Source of the DNA: an uncultured Atopobiaceae bacterium | GTDB taxonomy: Bacteria; Actinomycetota; Coriobacteriia; Coriobacteriales; Atopobiaceae | Assembly: GCA_947599965.1 (NCBI GenBank) | Contig: CANQFP010000003.1 | Span: 1 to 60,488, forward strand | Direction of reading: 5' to 3' | Length of the DNA: 60,488 bases | Shown: piece by piece, positions 33,265 to 42,217 of the stretch | Layout: each line of letters begins with the position of its first letter | Position numbering within the stretch: position 1 is the first letter of the stretch | Notes under the pieces: model-generated | Seen by the model: the letters and a program-made list of their open reading frames with translations, nothing else | Databases searched by the model: none | Told to the model about the DNA's origin: nothing | Position numbers and translations under genes: made by a program

Positions 33265-35688
33265 ATGGCTGAGCGAGACGAGGGTGCCCAGAGGCAGACC
33301 GCCACGCCGCTCACGGGCCTCACCTCGGAGGAAGTCGCCGATCGCGTCGCCCGCGGGCTCGTGAACGTCGATACATCGCCCACCACCAAGACCATCCCGC
33401 AGATCGTCGCCGATCACACGCTCACGCTCTTCAACGCCGTGAACGTCTTCCTCGCGGTGCTCGTCTTCATCACCGGCAGCTATCGCAACATGCTCTTCCT
33501 GCTCATCGTCATCGCGAACGCGGCCATCGGCATCTTCCAGGAGATCCGCTCGAAGATGGCCGTCGATCAGCTCTCGATCCTCGCGGCGAGGTCCGCCACG
33601 GTCATCCGCGACGGGGTCGAGACGGCCGTGCCGCCGGACGAGATCGTCGAGGGCGATCTCGTGGTGCTCTCCCACGGCGACCAGGTCCCGGCCGACCTCA
33701 CGGTGCGCGAGGGCGACGTCTACATGAACGAGTCGCTGCTCACGGGCGAGAGCCGCCCCGTCGAGAAGCACGTGGGCGACGAGCTGCTCTCGGGCTCCTT
33801 CGTGGCCTCGGGCTCGACGAAGGCCCAGGCCACGCGCGTGGGCGCCGCCTCCTACGCCGCGCGCATCAACGACGAGGCCAAGCAGGCAAAGCCGGTGAAC
33901 TCCGAGATCATGACCACGCTGAAGATGATCATCCGCCTCGGCACGTGGGTGCTCCTGCCGGTGGGGCTCTTCCTCTTCCTGCGCTCCTTCTTCGCCGGCC
34001 TCGGCTTCGACGAATCGATCCTCTCCACCGTGGCCGCCGTCATCGGCATGATCCCCCAGGGGCTCGTGCTGCTCACCTCGACGGTGCTCGCCATCGCCAC
34101 CATGCGCCTGGCGCTCAACAAGGTGCTCGTGCAGCAGCTCTACTGCATCGAGACGCTCGCGCGCGTGGACGTGCTCTGCCTCGACAAGACGGGCACCATC
34201 ACGGCGGGCGTCATGGAGATCCGCGAGGTGCGCCCCGAGGAGGGCCTCACGCAAGACGAGGTCGTCGGCGCCATGGCCACGGTCGCCAAGGCCAGCGAGG
34301 CCGATGCCAACGAGACGGCGCTCGCCGTCCTCTCCTACGCCGAGGAACACGCCTTGCCCACGCAACCCATCGCGCGGGCCGTGCCCTTCTCGAGCGAGCG
34401 AAAGTACTCCGGCTGCGTCACCGAGGACGGGCGGGGGCTCGTCTTCGGCGCCGCCCAGTTCGTGCTTCGCGGACGCTTCTCGGAGGTGGAGGCGACGGTG
34501 CGGAGCTTCCCGGCGACCTCGCGCGTGCTCGTGGTGGCGCGCTGCGAGGGCTTCGACGACGAGAACGAGATCGTCGGCGAGCCCGAGGTGCTCGGCTTCG
34601 TGGCCATCTCCGACCACGTGCGCTCCTCGGCCCCCGAGACGCTCGCGTACTTCCGCCGCCAGGGCGTGGAGCTGAAGATCATCTCCGGCGACGATCCGGC
34701 CACCGTGGCCGCCATCGCGAAGGAGGCGGGCGTCGAGGGCTCGGAGAAATGGGTCGACGCCTCCACGCTCGCCGACGACGAGGCCCTCGCCGAGGCCGTC
34801 CGCACCCACACCGTCTTCGGCCGCGTGACTCCCCAGCAGAAGAAGGGGCTGCTCCTCGCGCTCAAGGCCGACGGACACACGGTGGCCATGACCGGCGACG
34901 GCGTGAACGACGTGCTCGCGCTTCGCGAAGCGGACTGCTCGGTGGCGATGGCCTCCGGCTCCGACGCGGCGCGCGCCGTGGCCGAGATCGTGCTCGTCGA
35001 CAACGACTTCGCCCACATGCCCGAGGTCGTGGACGAGGGGCGTCGCTCCATCAACAACCTCCAGCGCTCGGCCTCGCTCTTCCTCGAGAAGACGGTCTTC
35101 TCCATGGCCATCGGCGTGCTCTGCATCCTCATGCCGCCCTATCCCATGCTGCCCATCCAGCTCTCGCTCATCTCGGGCAGCCTCATCGGCATCCCCTCCT
35201 TCGTGCTCGCCCTCGAGCCCAACCACGATCGCGTGAAGGGCGACTTCCTCGCCCACGTGCTCTCGCGCTCCATGCCGGCGTCGGTGGCCGTGATCGTGGG
35301 GCTCGCCCTCGTCGTCTTCGCGCGGGCCTTCATGCCGCTCACCACCGAGCAGGTCTCGACGATCGCCACCTGCGTGACGAGCGTCATCGGCATCTGGCTC
35401 ATCTGGCGACTCTCGCGGCCGCTCAACTGGCTGCGCACGACGCTCCTCGTCGTGACCATCCTCGAGATCGTCTTCGGCGTCACCATCTTCGGTTGGTTCT
35501 TCGAGATGGCCCCGCTCTCCTGGACGATGCTCGGCTATCTCGTGGCGCTCTCCGCCCTCGGGATCCTCATCTTCGAGATCCTCTGGCGCCACGCGCAGCG
35601 AAACGAGACCCCCGAGGGCATCTACGGACGATTCGCCAAGAAGGTGGAGGAGAAGAGCCATGAGCGAGGCAGCCAGCGGAGCCTTTAG
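33265..35688 (+). CDS. P-type cation-transporting ATPase (CtpE-like)
   Basis: An 807-residue P-type ATPase. Motifs: LTGES (actuator), DKTGTIT with the phosphorylated Asp, KYSG-type nucleotide site, GDDPATV, and TGDGVNDVLAL (hinge). About eight to ten membrane helices are present. The helix-4 ion site reads MIPQGLVLLTS; the related CtpE/calcium pumps have PEGL, so the usual Glu is Gln here. The nearest type by motif is mycobacterial CtpE, linked to calcium, but the substrate is not provable. ATG 33265 follows GGGAAGG; upstream in-frame codons reach back through the tRNA and are rejected. The last 29 bp overlap the aconitase gene. Confidence 0.93.
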   Translation: MAERDEGAQRQTATPLTGLTSEEVADRVARGLVNVDTSPTTKTIPQIVADHTLTLFNAVNVFLAVLVFITGSYRNMLFLLIVIANAAIGIFQEIRSKMAVDQLSILAARSATVIRDGVETAVPPDEIVEGDLVVLSHGDQVPADLTVREGDVYMNESLLTGESRPVEKHVGDELLSGSFVASGSTKAQATRVGAASYAARINDEAKQAKPVNSEIMTTLKMIIRLGTWVLLPVGLFLFLRSFFAGLGFDESILSTVAAVIGMIPQGLVLLTSTVLAIATMRLALNKVLVQQLYCIETLARVDVLCLDKTGTITAGVMEIREVRPEEGLTQDEVVGAMATVAKASEADANETALAVLSYAEEHALPTQPIARAVPFSSERKYSGCVTEDGRGLVFGAAQFVLRGRFSEVEATVRSFPATSRVLVVARCEGFDDENEIVGEPEVLGFVAISDHVRSSAPETLAYFRRQGVELKIISGDDPATVAAIAKEAGVEGSEKWVDASTLADDEALAEAVRTHTVFGRVTPQQKKGLLLALKADGHTVAMTGDGVNDVLALREADCSVAMASGSDAARAVAEIVLVDNDFAHMPEVVDEGRRSINNLQRSASLFLEKTVFSMAIGVLCILMPPYPMLPIQLSLISGSLIGIPSFVLALEPNHDRVKGDFLAHVLSRSMPASVAVIVGLALVVFARAFMPLTTEQVSTIATCVTSVIGIWLIWRLSRPLNWLRTTLLVVTILEIVFGVTIFGWFFEMAPLSWTMLGYLVALSALGILIFEILWRHAQRNETPEGIYGRFAKKVEEKSHERGSQRSL

Positions 35689-38386
35689 CGCAAACGAGCA
35701 CTCCGAAATCGAACGCTCCCTTGCGGGTGCGGCCTTCGAGAAGGCCGTGCGCGCGGCACGCGAACCGAGGGAGCTCGAGGTCGCGGGTACCGTCCATCGC
35801 TTCATCGACGTGGCGGGGATCCCGGGCGCGCTGCGCATCCCGCGGGCTTCGGTGCGCTTCCTCGAGAACGTCATCCGCCGCGCGCCCTCCGACGAGGCCG
35901 CCGTCACGGCCGCCCGTCGCGTCGTGGCCGCCGGCCTCGAGGGCAGGGCGGGGGAGGAGATCGAGTTCTCGCCCACGCGCGTGCTCTTCCAGGATTTCAC
36001 CGGCGTGCCCATCTTCGTGGACTTCGCCGCCATGCGCGATGCGATGGTGGCCGAGGGCGGCGACCCGGTCGTCGTGAACCCGAAGATCCCCTGCGTGCTC
36101 GTGGTGGACCACTCGGTGCAGGCCGATTGCGCAGGCGAGGCGGGCGCGGCCGAGCTGAACCTCGCCGTCGAGGCGAGGCGAAACGCCGAGCGCTTCAGCT
36201 TCCTCAAGTGGGCGGCCGAGAACTTCGACAACGTCGAGATCGTACCACCCGGGCAGGGCATCTGCCACCAGCTCGGCGTCGAGCGCTTCTGGAGCGTCGT
36301 GGCAAAGGACGCCCTCTCACCTGAGGGCCTCATCGGCTTCGACACCGTCGTGGGCTCCGATTCCCACACCACCACCGCGAACGGCATCGGCGTCATGAGC
36401 TGGGGCCTCGGCGGGATCGAGTGCGAGGCGGCGGCGCTCGGCCTCTCGCTTCCCATGAACGTGCCCGAGGTGGTGGGCCTTCGGCTCACGGGCGGGCTTC
36501 GCCCGGGCGTCCAGGCCATGGATCTCGCCCTCACGCTCACGCAGCTTCTTCGCGAGACGGGCGTGGTGGGCAAGATCGTCGAGGTCTCCGGCCCCGGGGT
36601 GGCCACGCTCACGGCCACCCAGCGCGCCTGCGTGGCGAACATGACGCCCGAATACGGCGCCACGGCCACGCTCTTCCCCGTGGACGACGAGGTGCTCTCG
36701 TATCTGGCGCTCACCGGCCGCGGCGAGGAGCAGGTGGAGCTCGTGCGCTCCTACTACCTCGCCCAGGGCATCTTCGGCGAGGAGGGCATCGACGTGCCCC
36801 GCGTCTACTCCGAGACGATCGAGTTCGACCTCGCGAGCGTGGAACCCTGCCTGGCCGGCCCCTCGAGGCCGCATAACCGCGTCACGCTCGCCGGTCTGCG
36901 CGAACGGGTGCTCGAGAACGCCGCGAAGCGCGGCCACGGAGCCGACGAGACGGCAGAGGTGGAGCTTCCCGAGGGAAGCTTCGAGCTGGGGTGCGGCTCC
37001 CTCGGCCTCGCGGCCATCACGAGCTGCACGACGGCCACCGATGCGGCCATGGTCGTGGCGGCGGGGCTCCTCGCGAGAAACGCGCGCGAGCGCGGGCTTT
37101 CCGCGGCTCCTTGGGTGAAGTGCATCCTCGGGCCCGGCTCCAAGGCCACCACGAAGCTCCTCGAGGACGCTCGCCTGGCCCGTCCGCTCGCCGAGGTGGG
37201 CTTCGCCCTCTGCGGTTGGGGCTGCCTCGCCTGCATCGGCAACTCCGGGCCCCTGAAGCCCGCCGTCTCGGCCGCCTCCGAGAAGCTCGAGCTCACGAGC
37301 GTGCTCTCGGGCAACCGCAACTTCGACGGGCGCATCTCGCCCGATTGCGCGCAGAACTACCTCACGACCCCCTCGCTCGTCGTGGCCTACGCCATCAAGG
37401 GCACGCTCGCCGCGAACCTCGAGGTCGAGCCGCTCGGCGTGGACGAGGCGGGGGAACCCGTGATGCTCTCCGACGTCCTGCCCGACCCCGCCGAGGTCGA
37501 GGCCGTGCTCGCCGAGTGCCTCACGCCGGAGCTCTTCGAGGCCACCTCCGACCTCGCCTCCGGAGGAGCCGCCTGGGACGCCCTCGAGGCGCCCGCGGGC
37601 ACGACCTATCCCTGGGATCCCGCCTCCACCTACATCCGCAGGCCGCCCTACTTCGAGGACGCGCGCCCGGCGGAGCGCGTGGGCGTTTCCGGAGGACGCT
37701 GCCTCGCGCTTCTCGGCGACTTCGTGACCACCGACCACATCTCGCCCGCGGGGACGATCCCCGAGGGCTCTCCCGCCGCCCTCTACCTCGAGGAGCGCGG
37801 CGTGGCCGTCCCCGATCTCAACACCTACGGCTCGCGTCGCGGAAACCACGAGGTCATGGAGCGCGGCACCTTCGCCAATCCGCGCTTGGAGAACGTCCTC
37901 GCGAGGGGCGAGGCGGGCGGTCTCACGGCCGATCCCGTGACGGGCGAGCTCGCCACCATCTGGGACGCCTCCGAGAGCGCCCGCGAGGCGGGCCTCGATC
38001 TCCTCATCATCGCCGGCAAGATGTACGGCAGCGGCTCCTCGCGCGACTGGGCCGCCAAGGGCCCAGCGCTCCTCGGCGTTCGCTGCGTGGTGGCCGAGAG
38101 CTTCGAGCGCATCCACCGCTCGAACCTCGTGGGCATGGGCATCCTGCCGCTCGAGCTCGAGGACGTGGGCCTCGCCGACCTCGGCCTCACGGGCCGCGAG
38201 ACCTTCGACGTGGAGCCCGTGGAGGTGGCGCTCGGCAAGCCCGCGCCCCGCACGACCCTCACCGTCACCTCCGAGGACGGCACGCAGCGCCACGTGCGCT
38301 GCCGCGTGCGCATCGACACGCCCACCGAGGCCCTCTACATGGCAAAAGGCGGTATCCTACCCTACGTCTTGAGCGACATGGCCTAG
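35660..38386 (+). CDS. acnA: Aconitate hydratase
   Basis: A 908-residue AcnA/IRP1-type aconitase converting citrate to isocitrate. Cluster cysteines lie in ITSCTTATDA (SCTN is usual) and CGWGCLACIGNSGPL. GSDSHTTTANGIGVMSWGLGGIE is present, cited here in part. The swivel domain has GSSSRDWAAKGP, written GSGSSRDW here, with the substrate Arg. The start ATG lies inside the end of the ATPase gene, giving a 29-bp overlap and probable co-expression. A perfect hairpin follows the stop. No other citrate-cycle gene is visible, so it may feed glutamate synthesis. Confidence 0.96.
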   Translation: MSEAASGAFSANEHSEIERSLAGAAFEKAVRAAREPRELEVAGTVHRFIDVAGIPGALRIPRASVRFLENVIRRAPSDEAAVTAARRVVAAGLEGRAGEEIEFSPTRVLFQDFTGVPIFVDFAAMRDAMVAEGGDPVVVNPKIPCVLVVDHSVQADCAGEAGAAELNLAVEARRNAERFSFLKWAAENFDNVEIVPPGQGICHQLGVERFWSVVAKDALSPEGLIGFDTVVGSDSHTTTANGIGVMSWGLGGIECEAAALGLSLPMNVPEVVGLRLTGGLRPGVQAMDLALTLTQLLRETGVVGKIVEVSGPGVATLTATQRACVANMTPEYGATATLFPVDDEVLSYLALTGRGEEQVELVRSYYLAQGIFGEEGIDVPRVYSETIEFDLASVEPCLAGPSRPHNRVTLAGLRERVLENAAKRGHGADETAEVELPEGSFELGCGSLGLAAITSCTTATDAAMVVAAGLLARNARERGLSAAPWVKCILGPGSKATTKLLEDARLARPLAEVGFALCGWGCLACIGNSGPLKPAVSAASEKLELTSVLSGNRNFDGRISPDCAQNYLTTPSLVVAYAIKGTLAANLEVEPLGVDEAGEPVMLSDVLPDPAEVEAVLAECLTPELFEATSDLASGGAAWDALEAPAGTTYPWDPASTYIRRPPYFEDARPAERVGVSGGRCLALLGDFVTTDHISPAGTIPEGSPAALYLEERGVAVPDLNTYGSRRGNHEVMERGTFANPRLENVLARGEAGGLTADPVTGELATIWDASESAREAGLDLLIIAGKMYGSGSSRDWAAKGPALLGVRCVVAESFERIHRSNLVGMGILPLELEDVGLADLGLTGRETFDVEPVEVALGKPAPRTTLTVTSEDGTQRHVRCRVRIDTPTEALYMAKGGILPYVLSDMA

Positions 38387-38387
38387 A

Positions 38388-38407
38388 GGAGGCGCCCCGG
38401 CGCCTCC
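38388..38407 (+). terminator. Hairpin after aconitase gene
   Basis: GGAGGCGCC (38388-38396) and GGCGCCTCC (38399-38407) are perfect 9-bp inverted arms starting 2 bp after the stop. No T-run follows, so termination is likely but not certain. Confidence 0.5.
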
Positions 38408-38484
38408 CACCTCGTCGCGGGACCAAACGAACCTCAAACGCCCCCGGCCCTCACATGGGCCATATCCCGAAGGCAGGTCTCACG

Positions 38485-39438
38485 GTGCTCTGTCCCCGCT
38501 GCGGCTCCGCGCTCCCCGAGGGCGCTTCGCGCTGCCCCTCGTGCGGTGCGGATCTCTCGCCGCTCGCGGCGCCCACCGCGGAGGACCTCACGTGGTGCCC
38601 CGCCTGCGGAAGCGTCGTCTCGCGTGAGATGGACGCCTGCCCCCACTGCGGTCTTCCGCTCTTCGGGCAGGCCGATCCCCTCGATCCGGGCACGGCCGAG
38701 CCCGGCGATCCCTCCGAGCGCGACACGCGCCTCCTCCCCCGGCTCCAGAGTGCCATTCCCTCGCCGGATGACGATCCCGAGCTGGAGGGCGCCAGGCGGC
38801 CGCGGGCGGCCCGGAGCCTCATCGTCGCCGCGGTCGCGGCGGCGGTGGTCGTGGTGGCCGCGATCCTCGTCCTCGCGCACCCGTGGAACCCGAACCTCTA
38901 CGACACGCGCGCCGATACCCCGGCCGACACCTCCATGGAGGGGTTCCCCGGCACGGTGGACAAGCTCTCCGGCCAAGACACGTCCTCGGAGGCGCCCGAG
39001 ACGCTCACCGCCGACGAAGCAACGTTCGCCGTGCTCACGGGGGCCCTCGAGGAGGCCGACGTCCTCTCCCAGGAGCTCACGGCCGAGATGGCGAACCTCA
39101 CCGGCGCCGCTTCGGCGAGCCCCGAGACGCGCGAGGCGTGGAGCGAGGAGGCCGAGGCCACGTCGCTTCGCGTCTCCAACCTCATCGCGAGCGTCCAGGC
39201 GGCGGATGTGAGCACCGGCACCTACGCCGAAGCCCAAGCCGAGCTCGTGACCATGGGCAACTACCTGCGAAATCGCGCAGACGCCATCACGGGGGCCTGG
39301 GAGGCGATCCTCTCCCCGGGTGCAACGGAGGCCGGCATCGCCGAAGCCGTATCCTCGGCCGAGACCGAGAACCGCACCTACGCGAACCTCTATCGCGCCG
39401 CGCGCGGCGACTTCGAGCTTCCCGATGCGGTTGCGTGA
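38485..39438 (+). CDS. Double zinc-ribbon membrane protein
   Basis: About 317 residues. Two N-terminal zinc ribbons (CPRCG...CPSCG and CPACG...CPHCG) occupy about residues 2-60, followed by an acidic spacer. One membrane helix (SLIVAAVAAAVVVVAAILVLA, near 113-133) precedes an extracytoplasmic Thr/Glu/Ala-rich helical domain. GTG 38485, which gives MLCPRCGSAL, is preferred because AAGGCAGG sits just upstream. ATG 38455 would add ten residues without a ribosome-binding site. Function unknown; zinc-ribbon plus single-helix proteins are common in actinobacteria and often guessed to be envelope sensors. Confidence 0.75.
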   Translation: MLCPRCGSALPEGASRCPSCGADLSPLAAPTAEDLTWCPACGSVVSREMDACPHCGLPLFGQADPLDPGTAEPGDPSERDTRLLPRLQSAIPSPDDDPELEGARRPRAARSLIVAAVAAAVVVVAAILVLAHPWNPNLYDTRADTPADTSMEGFPGTVDKLSGQDTSSEAPETLTADEATFAVLTGALEEADVLSQELTAEMANLTGAASASPETREAWSEEAEATSLRVSNLIASVQAADVSTGTYAEAQAELVTMGNYLRNRADAITGAWEAILSPGATEAGIAEAVSSAETENRTYANLYRAARGDFELPDAVA

Positions 39439-39581
39439 GATGGGGTTTGCGCGTGCGTATCCTGTGAAAAGCGTCCGAGGCTGGTATGCTTTCGGGCGGC
39501 TGACCTGTGCTCGTGCAGGAGGAAACCCCTCCGGGTTTCGGCTGAGCGGCCGAGGCCGGTGGGAGCTGAAAAGGGGAGATC
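39439..39581 (+). promoter_or_regulatory. Extended -10 promoter and structured leader of TPR-mre operon
   Basis: TGGTATGCT (39482-39490) is an extended -10 (TGn plus TATGCT). The roughly 85-nt leader then holds a perfect GAAACCC-CTCC-GGGTTTC hairpin (39522-39539) and a small CCTG/CAGG stem before it. No T-run follows. The ribosome-binding site GGGGAGA is at the end. I cannot match it to a known riboswitch. Confidence 0.45.
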
Positions 39582-41123
39582 GTGGATTCACAAGCCTTTG
39601 AAGCGGGTCGACGCGCCTATCAGAACGGTGACTTCGTGCAGGCGTCCGCCCTGCTCGCCCAGGCCAAGGCCCCCGGCGAGATCAACGGCGCCGTCGACCA
39701 CCTGAGGGGAAACGCCCTCATGCGCCTCGGGCTCTACGAGGATGCGGCTCGCGCCTACGGCGACGCCCTCGCCGATGAGTCCTACGGCAGGGTGGGCGCC
39801 CTCGCCACGAACCGCGGGCGCGCCTATCTCGCGGCCGGCCAGGCCGACGCCGCCATCGCCTCGCTCACCCAGGCGCTCTCCGACGCGAGCTATCCCACGC
39901 CCTACAAGGCCCAGGCGGCCCTGGGCGAGGCCTACGAGCGCCTCGGCCAGCCGCGCGAGGCCGGCGCCGCGTGGCGAAACGCCGCCATCGACGAATCCAA
40001 TCCGAACCCCTCGCTCGCCCTCACGAAGCTCGGTGGCTGCTTCATGCAGCTCGGCCGCCCCGCTGACGCGATCGAGGCCTATCGCACGGCCCTCGACTTC
40101 TCCGCGCCCCAGGCCTCCCAAAACGCCCTCTACGCCGAGCTCGGCGAGGCCTACGTGGCTGCGAACCGCCTGACGGAGGCCGCCGACGCCTTCGGCCAGG
40201 CCATGGCCGACGGCACCTACCAGCTCACGCCGAACCAGCAGGCCGCCTATGCCGCCGCCGCGAACGCCATGCGCGCCCTCGGCGTCACCGGTCGTAGCGA
40301 GACCGACGCCATGCTCGCCGCCGCGGGCTACGGCACGCCCGGCGGCACCGGTGCGGGCGCGGTGGATCCGCTCGATCCGCTCGGCTCGTCGGGCGAGTTC
40401 ATCCCGAGCCCCGAGGACACCGGCTTCTTCGAGATCAGCGAGCAGGACATCGTCGAGAACGCGAAGCAGAAGGCCAAGGTCGAGCGCAAGAACAAGCACA
40501 CCGGCCTCAAGGTCTTCATCGCGCTGCTCGTCATCATCGGCGTGCTCGCCGCGTGCGCCGTGGGCCTCTACACCCTGGGCTACGGCTGGCCCATGCAGGA
40601 GGACACGGTGAACGGCCTCTTCAGCGCCTCCACGACGGGCGAGGATCCGAGCACCTACCTCGCGAGCGGCCTCTCGGAGGATCAGATCGCCGCCATCGAG
40701 TCCATCATCCCCGCGGGCGCCACCGTGACCATCGACGGCGTGGACCGCACCATGAACTCCTCCACGGTGACCCTCACGGCGACCCTCGCCGAGGGCGGCA
40801 CCCAGAGCTACATCGTCACGCTCGTGCGCGAGGGCATCGGCTGGAAGGTCTCCGACGTCCAGCTCTCCTTCGATTCGCTGCTCGGCGACGGCGCGAACTC
40901 CGGCACCCAGGACACCACGACCACCGACACGGCGCTCATCGACGACGGCGCCACGACCCCCATCGACGACACGTCAACCACGACGATCGACCAGACGACG
41001 TCCGACGGCACGGGAGACGGCCAGGACGCCTCCGCGGGCGATGCGACGACGATCACGGAAACCGTCGACACCGGCATCGTCGAGGGCGAGAACGGCCAGT
41101 CGGGCGAGACGCCCGTCGAGTAG
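39582..41123 (+). CDS. TPR-repeat membrane protein upstream of mreB
   Basis: A 513-residue protein. Residues 1-250 are tetratricopeptide-like helical repeats (EAGRRAYQNGDFVQAS, GNALMRLGLYEDAARAY, GEAYERLGQPREAGAAW and others), cytoplasmic by position. A membrane helix follows near 308-332 (VFIALLVIIGVLAACAVGLY). Outside are a small DUF4878-like domain and a Thr/Asp/Ser-rich low-complexity tail. GTG is the start, with GGGGAGA eight bases upstream. It is 23 bp before mreB in the same transcript, so it may scaffold or regulate the cell-elongation complex; that is inference. Confidence 0.85.
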   Translation: MDSQAFEAGRRAYQNGDFVQASALLAQAKAPGEINGAVDHLRGNALMRLGLYEDAARAYGDALADESYGRVGALATNRGRAYLAAGQADAAIASLTQALSDASYPTPYKAQAALGEAYERLGQPREAGAAWRNAAIDESNPNPSLALTKLGGCFMQLGRPADAIEAYRTALDFSAPQASQNALYAELGEAYVAANRLTEAADAFGQAMADGTYQLTPNQQAAYAAAANAMRALGVTGRSETDAMLAAAGYGTPGGTGAGAVDPLDPLGSSGEFIPSPEDTGFFEISEQDIVENAKQKAKVERKNKHTGLKVFIALLVIIGVLAACAVGLYTLGYGWPMQEDTVNGLFSASTTGEDPSTYLASGLSEDQIAAIESIIPAGATVTIDGVDRTMNSSTVTLTATLAEGGTQSYIVTLVREGIGWKVSDVQLSFDSLLGDGANSGTQDTTTTDTALIDDGATTPIDDTSTTTIDQTTSDGTGDGQDASAGDATTITETVDTGIVEGENGQSGETPVE

Positions 41124-41146
41124 GCGGGTGGACGGAGCGCGCGAGC

Positions 41147-42205
41147 ATGGGAGTCATCGACACATTCCTCGGGGATTCGCTCGGCGATAGGGGAGACCTC
41201 GCCATCGACCTCGGCACGGCCAACACGCTCGTGGCCGTCCGCGGCGAGGGCATCGTCTTGAACGAGCCCTCGGTGGTGGCCATCGACCAGAACGAGGAGC
41301 GCGTGCTCGCCGTGGGCATCGACGCCAAGCGCATGGTCGGCCGCACGCCGGGCTCCATCACCGCGTTCCGCCCGCTCAAGGACGGAGTCATCGCCGACTT
41401 CGACGTCACCGAGGTCATGCTCCGCTATTTCATCGAGAAGGCCCAGGGCAACCGTCGTCGCTGGCCCTGGTCGCCGCGGCCGCGCGTGGTCGTCTGCGTG
41501 CCCTCCGGCGTCACGTCGGTGGAGAAGCGCGCGGTCTTCGAGGCCACGATCCAGGCGGGCGCCAGGCGCGCCTACCTCATCGAGGAGCCCATGGCGGCGG
41601 CCATCGGCGCCGACCTGCCCATCGAGGAGCCCACGGGCTCCATGGTGGTCGACATCGGCGGCGGCACCTCCGAGGTGGCCGTCATCGCCATGGGCGGCAT
41701 CGTCGTCTCGCAGTCCATCCGCACCGCGGGCGACGAGTTCGACGAGACGATCCTCGAGCACGTGAAGAACGCCCATAACCTCCTCATCGGCGAGCGCACC
41801 GCCGAGGACATCAAGATCAAGGTGGGCTCCGCCGCCCCGCAGCGCGAGGAGCTCGACGTCGAGGTGAACGGCCTCGATGCCTCGAGCGGCCTTCCGAAGA
41901 CCGCCCACATCACCTCCGAGGAGATCCGCCGCTCGCTCAACCAGCCGCTCGACGAGGTCACGAAGGCCGTGAAGGTCGCCCTCGATCGCACCCCGCCCGA
42001 CCTCGCGTCCGACCTCATGTACTACGGCATCATGCTCACGGGGGGCGGCGGGTTGCTCCGCGGCCTCGACACGCGCCTTCGCGAGGAGACGGGCGTGCCC
42101 GTGAACGTGAGCCCCACCGCCCTCGAGAACGTTGTGAACGGCTGCCTGAGGGTCCTCGAGGCCAACGCGCTCTCCGGCGGCTTCGTGCAGAGCACGGGCT
42201 ACTAG
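41147..42205 (+). CDS. mreB: Rod-shape-determining protein MreB
   Basis: A 352-residue bacterial actin. Phosphate and nucleotide loops are clear: AIDLGTANTLV near residue 18, VVDIGGGTSEVAVI near 175, and LTGGGGLLRGLD near 300. It polymerises under the membrane and guides the Rod complex during lateral wall growth. ATG follows GGAG. It is first of the consecutive mreB-mreC-mreD-mrdA-rodA set, an arrangement expected in rod-shaped cells. Confidence 0.97.
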   Translation: MGVIDTFLGDSLGDRGDLAIDLGTANTLVAVRGEGIVLNEPSVVAIDQNEERVLAVGIDAKRMVGRTPGSITAFRPLKDGVIADFDVTEVMLRYFIEKAQGNRRRWPWSPRPRVVVCVPSGVTSVEKRAVFEATIQAGARRAYLIEEPMAAAIGADLPIEEPTGSMVVDIGGGTSEVAVIAMGGIVVSQSIRTAGDEFDETILEHVKNAHNLLIGERTAEDIKIKVGSAAPQREELDVEVNGLDASSGLPKTAHITSEEIRRSLNQPLDEVTKAVKVALDRTPPDLASDLMYYGIMLTGGGGLLRGLDTRLREETGVPVNVSPTALENVVNGCLRVLEANALSGGFVQSTGY

Positions 42206-42217
42206 GCGGCGGAGTCG

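Noticed and set aside
33205-36714. Open frame of over 1,100 codons on the minus strand across the ATPase and aconitase genes
   Set aside because: Composition is low-complexity and it mirrors the codon bias of two well-supported plus-strand genes.
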